From: Promethearchaeota archaeon
Lineage (GTDB): Archaea > Asgardarchaeota > Lokiarchaeia > Sigynarchaeales > SOKP01
DNA length: 11,434 nucleotides
Direction of reading: 5' to 3'
NCBI GenBank assembly: GCA_019057775.1
Contig: JAHLWT010000109.1
Location: 1-11,434, forward strand
The notes under the pieces: model-generated
The model's database searches: none
Seen by the model: only the letters and a program-made list of their open reading frames with translations
Told to the model about the DNA's origin: nothing
Program-made: the position numbers and the translations under genes
Part shown: positions 6,865 through 11,434 of the stretch, one piece after another
How positions within the stretch are numbered: position 1 is the stretch's first letter
Layout: the number at the start of each line of letters is the position of its first letter

Positions 6865-7041
6865 CTATGGTGTAAATAGGGTATAACAGCGATTAATTTT
6901 TAAATAGACACTAACCATATTCCTGTCAATTTTACGGTTAATTTCTTCGCAACCGCAAGAGGGACATTTTTCAGGGAAAAAATCTGCGTCCAAATGCTCG
7001 CGGATTTCAACTTCCAACTTATCTTCTTGTTTTTCATCCAT
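6865..7041 (-). CDS. Small CPSCGC zinc-knuckle-like protein (58 residues)
   Basis: The ATG at 7041 opens 58 codons ending in TAG at 6865. The acidic N-terminal part (DEKQEDKLEVEIREHLDADF) is followed by PEKCPSCGCEEI, which carries Cys29, Cys32 and Cys34, and a further Cys at 51 (NRCYT). One half of a zinc ribbon is plain; the second C-x-x-C is missing, with only the single late Cys. The 3' end may thus be altered or the protein short by nature. It is AT-poorer than the flanking spacer and uses coherent codons, which favours a real gene. The rest of the interval 6650-7266 shows no gene I can support. Confidence 0.42.
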   Translation of the reverse strand: MDEKQEDKLEVEIREHLDADFFPEKCPSCGCEEINRKIDRNMVSVYLKINRCYTLFTP

Positions 7042-7266
7042 AAATAATAATTATTTCTTGAAGATTTAAGTTTTTTGTTTCAATCAGTTGGTAGAATTGG
7101 AGGATACGGGAATTGAGATGTTATATGAGAACTAAGCTAAAGTTTTTAGAGGAAATTTACTCTGGAGATGAAACAAGTTGAAAAAATCACAAATTTTGTC
7201 GAACGAAAACATTTAAGTAATTCGTTAGCTATTCTTTAATAAACCTACTCTGTATATTGAGAAATC

Positions 7267-7956
7267 CTATTTTCCGTTTAATTGTTTCTTCAAACGTTCA
7301 ATAATCTTGTCTTTCTCTTCTATTATCTTGTCTTTCTCTTCTAACTTTCGCTCAAGCTGGATCTCCTTAATCATATTACCGACTGCATATAGTTCTTCAT
7401 CATCCATATCAATACCGCTTTTTTGGGCTACTTCCTTGGTAAAGTTTATCTCCTCCTTTCTTATTTCTTTCAACAGAACTTTTAAATTTAGGTGTTCAAT
7501 CTCTTTCGGAAATACGATAATTATTAAGTAATATATGCAACCTCGGGTTTTAATAATTTTGGTTTTGTCTTTCTTGGTTCTTCGGCGAAAGTATGCGAAA
7601 TAGAGAAAATTATTGCGTGTGAAAATGCCCTTCGCATTTCTTAAAACACCGGGTAACGAAGTTAAGGCGCTTGAACGAAATTTGAATTCTATTACCTTAG
7701 AAGGAAGGCTCAAGTCATCATGCTTCGAACCCTTTACTCGTTTTTCATGATCCAGTTCACCTGCCCCGTCAAGATATTCCTCGTTCACGAAGTTGACGAG
7801 TAAATCGTGATGGGTAACTCGAACATTAGTACCCGTTTTTTCAATTTGATCTACAAATTCGGTAATTTTTTTTGACCAAAAGGCGAGGAATCTAAAATTT
7901 TTACGCTCCTTCGAGTAAAACGGACGGGAAGGAGCGACGGGTTTAGAACTATTCAT
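7267..7956 (-). CDS. Unrecognised coiled-coil protein with a possible PD-(D/E)XK-like core
   Basis: 229 residues from the ATG at 7956 (a TTG nine bases upstream is in frame but less likely). No family is recognised with confidence. HHDLLVNFVNEEYLD (residues 49-63) followed by D80/D81 and VIEFKF (88-93, with E90-x-K92), and later a very hydrophobic strand IYYLIIIVFP (141-150), recall the D...ExK core of PD-(D/E)XK nucleases such as the Rpn/transposase-associated group; this is tentative. Residues about 196-229 form a charged coiled coil with the heptad EKDKIIE repeated exactly twice (207-220). The N-terminal 20 residues are basic. It stands alone on this strand. By eye the gene is less AT-rich than its neighbours and uses CGN and GCG codons more, which could reflect recent acquisition. 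Confidence 0.6.
   Translation of the reverse strand: MNSSKPVAPSRPFYSKERKNFRFLAFWSKKITEFVDQIEKTGTNVRVTHHDLLVNFVNEEYLDGAGELDHEKRVKGSKHDDLSLPSKVIEFKFRSSALTSLPGVLRNAKGIFTRNNFLYFAYFRRRTKKDKTKIIKTRGCIYYLIIIVFPKEIEHLNLKVLLKEIRKEEINFTKEVAQKSGIDMDDEELYAVGNMIKEIQLERKLEEKDKIIEEKDKIIERLKKQLNGK
7297..7338. repeat. Two tandem 21-base units encoding the EKDKIIE heptads
   Basis: Units at 7297-7317 and 7318-7338 differ at two of 21 positions, both giving the same seven residues on the minus strand. This is a recent in-frame duplication that lengthens the coiled coil by one heptad. Confidence 0.75.
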
Positions 7957-7965
7957 TATATACAA

Positions 7966-8267
7966 TAGGGGATTAAGGTTAAAAAAGATTTCAAAAAAAA
8001 AGATGGGCTATAATTAATAAGATGGAAAGAAACAACTTTAGTATTGATATCAAGAAATGTTGATGCATATATGCTAGCGAGTATACAACAGAAATATGAA
8101 TTAAAAGTCTTTGAATTTCATCATCAAATAGAAATTTATAGAAAAAGTCTCATCTTCATTAAACAAAATTTATTTAGAGTTTTACGAAAAAGTTAAATAT
8201 AAAATAAGGTAAATTTTTATATACCTAGATAAATATTTTTATACTAGTATCCAAAAAATGATAAAAA
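7966..8267. other. Intergenic stretch with an open but unconvincing frame
   Basis: Divergent region between the coiled-coil gene and the tandem winged-helix gene. A plus-strand frame is open from 8014 to the TAA at 8194, with its first ATG at 8071 (41 codons; ...KYELKVFEFHHQIEIYRKS...). I recognise no motif in it and do not call a gene. The 3' part (8197-8267) is the promoter region of the next gene. Confidence 0.35.
8216..8223 (+). promoter_or_regulatory. Candidate TATA box for the tandem winged-helix gene
   Basis: TTTATATA lies about 45-52 bases before the ATG at 8268. A second TTTTTATACT at 8236-8245 would instead give a leaderless start. Either is plausible and no Shine-Dalgarno is seen. 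Confidence 0.35.
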
Positions 8268-9005
8268 ATGAGTGAATTTAGAGAGGATTACTATAATAAA
8301 ATTCCAAAAGATTTTGGATTTTTAATTAAAAGCTTGGGTAATAAATTCAGGTTTAAATTATCTTTATTGCTGATGGAAAATGGAAGTTTATCTCTCTCAA
8401 GAATAGTTAAATATGTGAATAGATCAAATAGTGCAGTTATTAATCACATAAGAAAATTAGAATTAGCAGGAATAGTGCAGAATTACATAAAACATTCCGA
8501 TGAAATTAATGAATATTCATTCTACGAATTAACAGACTATGGAAATGTAATATTGATTAATTTAATTAAAAGTTATAATGATTATTATAGAAATATTAGT
8601 AATGGAGAGAATAGAACAACTTTTAATAGTAAGAAAGAGATACCAAAAGATTTTGAGATATTATTAAAAGGAATTTCCAACAAATTTAGATATGCTTTAT
8701 CTATGTTACTGAAAGAAAAAGGACCATTATCTTTTTCTAATATTGTTAGAATCACCAATAAAGAGAAGAGTTTAATTAATAATCATCTAAAGAAATTAGA
8801 ATTAAGCGGGGTCATTCAAAATTTTTTAGAAAAAACCGAAACTACTAATGACTATTCCTTCTATCAAATAACAAGTTATGGTAACAAAATTATTACTGAT
8901 TTAATACTATGTTATAACAATTACTATAAGAATATAATAATAAAAGCAGAAAAATCAGAAGAAGTTAAAGAAATTTCAGAATCTATATTATTTGATGCCG
9001 GTTAA
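8268..9005 (+). CDS. Tandem winged-helix (ArsR-like) transcriptional regulator made of two duplicated domains
   Basis: 245 residues built from two 99-residue units, 12-110 and 125-223, that align end to end with no gap and are identical at about half the positions (51 by my count). Each starts IPKDF, has NKFR followed by a hydrophobic helix (LS-LL-E-G-LS), a recognition helix ending in NH--KLELSG, a wing with N-YSFY, and a C-terminal helix with Y-NYYKNI. This is the ArsR/PadR-like winged-helix pattern in which KLEL-G is the recognition helix end. Such proteins normally dimerise through the C-terminal helix; here one chain could imitate a dimer. The linker (111-124) is short and polar, and the tail (224-245) is acidic. 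No metal-binding cysteines are placed for sensing: a single Cys occurs in the second unit's last helix. It is convergent with the small genes downstream. Targets are unknown. Confidence 0.78.
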   Translation: MSEFREDYYNKIPKDFGFLIKSLGNKFRFKLSLLLMENGSLSLSRIVKYVNRSNSAVINHIRKLELAGIVQNYIKHSDEINEYSFYELTDYGNVILINLIKSYNDYYRNISNGENRTTFNSKKEIPKDFEILLKGISNKFRYALSMLLKEKGPLSFSNIVRITNKEKSLINNHLKKLELSGVIQNFLEKTETTNDYSFYQITSYGNKIITDLILCYNNYYKNIIIKAEKSEEVKEISESILFDAG

Positions 9006-9018
9006 GGCGATCTGTGTT

Positions 9019-9162
9019 TTAAAGTAATATTTCCTCAATTGTAGATTTTAATTCAGCTAATCTCTGTTTAATAGTCATCCATACTAACTTTTTCTCTTCT
9101 TTCGGTAATTTCCTAGCACCAGGTCTGACATGATAAGGAAAAGTAAATTTGACTTTTTTCAT
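9019..9162 (-). CDS. Small basic protein of 47 residues, second gene of a two-gene unit
   Basis: The ATG at 9162 opens MKKVKFTFPYHVRPGARKLP, followed by a charged helix (EEKKLVWMTIKQRLAELKS, then TIEEILL) and TAA at 9019. It starts six bases after the stop of the DUF5678-like gene on the same strand, so the two are surely translated from one message. I do not recognise it. The Pro/Arg-rich N-terminal and amphipathic C-terminal helix give it a coherent protein look. The pairing of two tiny, tightly linked genes is of toxin-antitoxin type, but which would be toxic, or whether either is, cannot be read from the sequence. It ends 13 bases from the convergent winged-helix gene. Confidence 0.55.
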   Translation of the reverse strand: MKKVKFTFPYHVRPGARKLPKEEKKLVWMTIKQRLAELKSTIEEILL

Positions 9163-9168
9163 TCTAAA

Positions 9169-9324
9169 TCAGTAGAAACAGTAACTAGTAGATGGAATTT
9201 TTGAGATCGTTATATCTTGTCCTTCATATTTTTTCGCAAGTTCAAGAATGACTTTAATATCAATATTTCTTTCTATTATTTCATCCTCTTTTAAAATAAC
9301 CCATTCACCAGTTAATTCTTCCAT
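9169..9324 (-). CDS. DUF5678-like small protein (51 residues)
   Basis: The ATG at 9324 opens a 51-residue protein with the DUF5678 layout: a short helix, GEWVILKEDEIIE (residues 6-18, where family members read GEWVAI-DGKVI-), then the IDIKVILELAKKYEGQDITI helix-strand (21-40) and SKIPS (41-45) in place of the usual I-KVP. DUF5678 proteins are small archaeal and bacterial proteins of unknown function that are often beside another small gene, as here. A strong ribosome binding site GAGGG (9331-9335) lies six bases before the ATG, and a TATA-like ATATAAAAT on the plus-strand reading (9354-9362) lies 30-38 bases upstream. It ends in SYCFY. The family call rests on pattern by eye. Confidence 0.6.
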   Translation of the reverse strand: MEELTGEWVILKEDEIIERNIDIKVILELAKKYEGQDITISKIPSTSYCFY

Positions 9325-9330
9325 CACTAT

Positions 9331-9362
9331 CCCTCAATTGTTATGATTAAAAGATATAAAAT
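9331..9362 (-). promoter_or_regulatory. Promoter and Shine-Dalgarno of the small two-gene unit
   Basis: On the minus strand ATTTTATAT (9362-9354) can serve as TATA box and GAGGG (9335-9331) as ribosome binding site, six bases before the ATG at 9324. The close, ordered arrangement supports this tiny gene being real. Confidence 0.45.
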
Positions 9363-9513
9363 TGCCTTGTAAGATAAAAAAATTGTTCTTAGTATATTAT
9401 TTACTCAAATATTTAAAATGCTTTATTTACTTTTGAGAGTAAAATATTAGAAATAGAATTAATATTAATATTTTTCTGCTTAAAATTATGATAATTTTCG
9501 ATATTGTTAGTAA

Positions 9514-9689
9514 ATGATTAGCCATACAAAAAAAATAAAAAGGATTACTTTCGAAAAAGAAAATTTTTTCATAACGATACCCAAATCCGTTCTCTTAATT
9601 CAAGCGAAATGAATAATGAATCTTTAATTAATTTTAATCCTGGTGATCCTTTTTTATCAAGCTTCTTATTACTTGAAAATTTAAGTTAG
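9514..9689 (+). pseudogene. Possible small frameshifted gene (two mini frames overlapping by ATGA)
   Basis: The ATG at 9514 opens MISHTKKIKRITFEKENFF, then ITIPKSVLLIQAK and a TGA at 9610. The ATG at 9609 overlaps that stop as ATGA and opens MNNESLINFNPGDPFLSSF, then LLLENLS and TAG at 9687. The two halves read like one protein of about 58 residues split by a frameshift near 9605, or a coupled pair. The composition makes chance possible. Confidence 0.22.
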
Positions 9690-9744
9690 AGAAATGAATA
9701 AATTATAAGGTTAAAAAAAAAGATCTTAAATTATAATAAATAGA

Positions 9745-10782
9745 TTAGACTGTATATCTTTGACTTATGTTCGTTTGAAATTGTATCTCTGGTTCTGATT
9801 GTCCTTGATATCCCCCTCTTTTTGAAACTAAATAGAATTGTACTAAATTTTCTTCATGAACGAGGGTAATTCCCCGCCATTTATTATCTTTAGAGGTAAA
9901 TTCAACGACGTTTCCAAGACCAGCTCCTTCTCTTGTGGTGTAGTTTAAAGATAATTCATGTAATATTTGTAGAAATACATCATGAGAATCGGAAGTCTGA
10001 TTTTTACGAGGTTCGTCTTTAAATCTTAAGGCTTCGATTGAAAAAGCTTTAAGAATATCGTCGCTCATAGTTTTCCATGCATTTGGATTTGCGTAAAATT
10101 CGATACCAATAAATTCACCATTGATGAATACTGCTACTCCACACTGATTATTTACATTTTCAAAGTTTTTAATCATCTTATCTGTCTGTTTTTCAGTGTT
10201 TTTAGTCATTTCAAGATAACTTTGAGTCGGAGCAACACCAGCGTCGTATTTCATTTCCGTTCTGTGAGATTGGATTTCCCCCCATACTGCACTTTGACCA
10301 GCTGCAGATATTGACTCATAAGCAACATTAGGATGTAGCCTCATATTTGTGGATTTAAAACCACGCTTCCCTGTGTAATCCCATCTTGACTGCTCTATAC
10401 ATTTAGCAGGGATGGTATACTTTTGACTTACTGATTTATACTTATCCTTGAATACATTTTGTTTTCCCCCGACAGGTAACAATATCGGTTCCCAAATTGT
10501 TCTATCTTGTTTCCCACCATGAACTGTCATTCCGAATGGGATTAGTACTTGTTTATCACTCTTATTTATAACTTCTAATTGATTTACTGTTTCCGTTTCT
10601 ACAATTTCAATTAAATTCAATTCTTCAGCTTCTTTTATGCTAATAAAATCAATAAATCTATCATCATGAACAATGATAGGAATAAGTGTCATATTCTCAT
10701 AAACTTGAGGTGTGCCTAGCTTAAGAAAATTTAAGGGGTTTTCAAAAACTGATTTTACAACTTGAACACTTTTATCTTTCAT
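9745..10782 (-). CDS. ARPP-1 family domain protein
   Basis: 345 residues from the ATG at 10782. The longer frame back to 10857 overlaps the preceding gene and adds only a lysine-rich run, whereas a perfect GGAGGA lies eight bases before the ATG at 10782. The ARPP-1 (ADP-ribosylglycohydrolase- and phosphatase-associated) family is recognised from GTPQVYENMTLIPI (23-36), EAEELNLIEIVE (51-62), NKSDKQVLIPFGMTVHGGKQ (73-92) with D93-R94, corresponding to the family's L-DGEELVGAKQNR, LLPVGG (101-106), and IPAKCIEQSRW (124-134). The second half (about 195-345) holds VFINGEFIGIEFY and a final strand-rich part. No enzymatic activity is established for the family; its name reflects gene-neighbour links to ADP-ribose chemistry. 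It is the second gene of an operon behind a winged-helix protein, four bases apart, which suggests that regulator and ARPP-1 protein serve one response. Confidence 0.82.
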   Translation of the reverse strand: MKDKSVQVVKSVFENPLNFLKLGTPQVYENMTLIPIIVHDDRFIDFISIKEAEELNLIEIVETETVNQLEVINKSDKQVLIPFGMTVHGGKQDRTIWEPILLPVGGKQNVFKDKYKSVSQKYTIPAKCIEQSRWDYTGKRGFKSTNMRLHPNVAYESISAAGQSAVWGEIQSHRTEMKYDAGVAPTQSYLEMTKNTEKQTDKMIKNFENVNNQCGVAVFINGEFIGIEFYANPNAWKTMSDDILKAFSIEALRFKDEPRKNQTSDSHDVFLQILHELSLNYTTREGAGLGNVVEFTSKDNKWRGITLVHEENLVQFYLVSKRGGYQGQSEPEIQFQTNISQRYTV

Positions 10783-10786
10783 ATTT

Positions 10787-11209
10787 TTATTCCTCCTTTT
10801 TATTATTTTTTGTTTTTTCTTCTTTTTCCCCGATTTCTTCTTCATAAAGGGGATCAATATATTGATTTACTACATTTTTACCATTTTTAGTAAGTTCAAC
10901 CCCATAAGAGACTTGAATTCTTCCTCCTTTCCCTAGTCCATTTATCCGAGTTCCCCTTTCTTTTGGAATTTCGTTTTCTGGAAATTCTTCAGAATGCGAT
11001 TTTATTAGCCCTCCTTTTTTGAGGGCATTTAGATGATAATTAAGACTTTGCTTTTGAATACCAATATTCTCTGCAATATATTTAGGTCTTTGAGGACTTT
11101 CTGAGAGTTCTCGCATGATATCTGCTCTGATGGGATTTCTAAACACAATACCAATCTTCTCAAATATAGGTTTTTTCTTTTCCTTTTTTTTCTCTTTTTT
11201 CTTTGCCAT
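10787..11209 (-). CDS. ArsR-like winged-helix DNA-binding protein, first gene of the ARPP-1 operon
   Basis: 140 residues from the ATG at 11209 (an in-frame TTG at 11218 is less likely). A lysine-rich N-terminus (2-13, mostly K and E) is followed by a winged helix: FRNPIRADIMRELSES (23-38) as helix 1, PKYIAENIGI (42-51) as helix 2, KQSLNYHLNALKKGGLIKS (53-71) as recognition helix leading into the wing, and GGRIQVSYGVELTKNGK (95-111) as the wing's last strand and start of the final helix. The NYHL-ALKK-GLI pattern is the ArsR-type signature. The tail (122-140) is very acidic, then basic. No ligand or metal site is seen. Its last codons contain the ribosome binding site of the ARPP-1 gene. A palindrome over its own promoter suggests self-regulation. 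Confidence 0.78.
   Translation of the reverse strand: MAKKKEKKKEKKKPIFEKIGIVFRNPIRADIMRELSESPQRPKYIAENIGIQKQSLNYHLNALKKGGLIKSHSEEFPENEIPKERGTRINGLGKGGRIQVSYGVELTKNGKNVVNQYIDPLYEEEIGEKEEKTKNNKKEE
10791..10796 (-). promoter_or_regulatory. Shine-Dalgarno site that fixes the ARPP-1 start
   Basis: GGAGGA on the minus strand, formed by the last codons of the winged-helix gene, eight bases before the ATG at 10782. It argues against the in-frame start 75 bases upstream at 10857. Confidence 0.75.
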
Positions 11210-11236
11210 TTTTATCAAATCAAAAAACTTTTTATG

Positions 11237-11253
11237 GTAAAAATATTTTTTAC
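11237..11253. promoter_or_regulatory. Palindrome over the promoter of the winged-helix/ARPP-1 operon
   Basis: GTAAAAA and TTTTTAC are perfect seven-base arms around a three-base centre (TAT). The centre is 36 bases before the ATG at 11209, just where the TATA box should be, so a dimeric regulator bound here would block transcription; the winged-helix protein itself is the natural candidate. Confidence 0.45.
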
Positions 11254-11274
11254 TGTAACATACTATGATTACTT

Positions 11275-11317
11275 TTCATATATAAAAATAACTTAATTCA
11301 TATGATAAATAACTTAA
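11275..11317. repeat. Tandem direct repeat of 21-22 bases in a divergent promoter region
   Basis: Unit 1 (11275-11296) and unit 2 (11297-11317) lie head to tail; both begin TTCATAT and end AAATAACTTAA, differing by one or two bases and one indel between. They sit between the winged-helix operon (minus) and the gene starting at 11402 (plus), suitable as a regulator site for either. Confidence 0.6.
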
Positions 11318-11401
11318 GAATGTATAGAGACATCGCAGTACGCATCCCATTGTCGAAAAAATTATATATGTAGATGATATATATATATATGTGGAAAATA
11401 T

Positions 11402-11434
11402 ATGGCATCTAAAAATATATCAATTAGACTTGAC
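11402..11434 (+). CDS. Start of a gene, likely VapB/RHH-type antitoxin (partial at window end)
   Basis: The ATG at 11402 reads MASKNISIRLD to the end of the window. MxSKxISI is the usual opening of short archaeal VapB antitoxins with a ribbon-helix-helix or related N-terminal strand. An (AT)7 run (11377-11390) and TTATATATG (11362-11370) lie upstream and may hold the TATA box. Only 11 residues are visible, so the identity is a guess from the opening strand. Confidence 0.45.
   Translation, partial: MASKNISIRLD

Larger units (their letters stand above)
9325..9744. other. 420-base gene-poor, very AT-rich interval
   Basis: Contains the promoter region of the small minus-strand pair at its left end and otherwise no gene of normal size. 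The one item of note is a pair of overlapping plus-strand mini frames at 9514-9689, listed separately. No terminator hairpin or repeat is visible. Confidence 0.4.

Noticed and set aside
7168..7239. 23-codon plus-strand frame from ATG 7168
   Set aside because: Too short, no motif, no promoter or partner.
7297..7338. CRISPR-like or satellite repeat
   Set aside because: Only two adjacent 21-base copies with no spacers, fully explained by protein heptads.
7307..7531. Plus-strand frame of 74 codons rich in Ser/Phe/Ile
   Set aside because: Antisense of the charged coiled coil of the minus-strand gene, which gives such a composition automatically.
8014..8196. Open plus-strand frame, possible remnant of a mobile-element protein
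   Set aside because: No motif, start only at 8071, and no inverted repeats or target duplication nearby.
10783..10857. Lysine-rich 25-residue N-terminal extension of the ARPP-1 protein
   Set aside because: It overlaps the 3' end of the preceding gene in another frame; GGAGGA placed eight bases before the ATG at 10782 marks the real start.
11377..11390. (AT)7 run as an origin or attachment element
   Set aside because: Simple dinucleotide run in very AT-rich DNA just before a start codon; promoter sequence is the simplest reading.

Overview
The window looks like an AT-rich archaeal genome, most plausibly an Asgard (Lokiarchaeia-like) archaeon. This is inference from several signs. Promoters look like archaeal TATA elements close to the start codons. 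Surface proteins are of the right-handed beta-helix type with a single C-terminal membrane anchor ending in RKRK. There are many small archaeal-type toxin-antitoxin genes, and a stretch of protein resembles the gelsolin repeat, an actin-regulator fold that among archaea is characteristic of Asgards. No RNA gene, IS element or CRISPR array is visible.

Layout. At 181-2471 (minus) lie an Ap4A-hydrolase-like Nudix enzyme and a 586-residue anchored beta-helix surface protein with two Ig-like repeats. At 2652-3394 (plus) is a complete UPF0175 antitoxin / DUF3368 PIN toxin pair, followed convergently by a lone DUF2283 gene. At 3870-5681 (plus) is a damaged stretch: an unrecognised gene with an in-frame TAA after 14 codons, an intact DUF433 antitoxin, its DUF5615 toxin partner cut off after about 31 residues, and immediately behind, in another frame, a start-less gelsolin-like fragment. 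At 5748-7041 (minus) are a PaaI-type hotdog thioesterase, the C-terminal remnant of another anchored surface protein, and a small CPSCGC protein. At 7267-7956 (minus) is a coiled-coil protein that may carry a PD-(D/E)XK-like core. At 8268-9005 (plus) is a regulator made of two winged-helix units duplicated without indels. At 9019-9324 (minus) are two tiny genes missed by length cut-offs, the upstream one DUF5678-like. At 9745-11209 (minus) is a two-gene operon of an ArsR-like winged-helix protein and an ARPP-1 family protein. At 11402 a new plus-strand gene begins that looks like a VapB/RHH antitoxin.

How it fits together: this is an accessory region rich in toxin-antitoxin modules, intact, orphaned and broken, mixed with surface proteins and local transcription factors. 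The points most worth following are the DUF5615/gelsolin junction, the interrupted gene at 3870, the small pair at 9019-9324, and the winged-helix/ARPP-1 operon with a palindrome in its promoter and a tandem repeat in the divergent region behind it.
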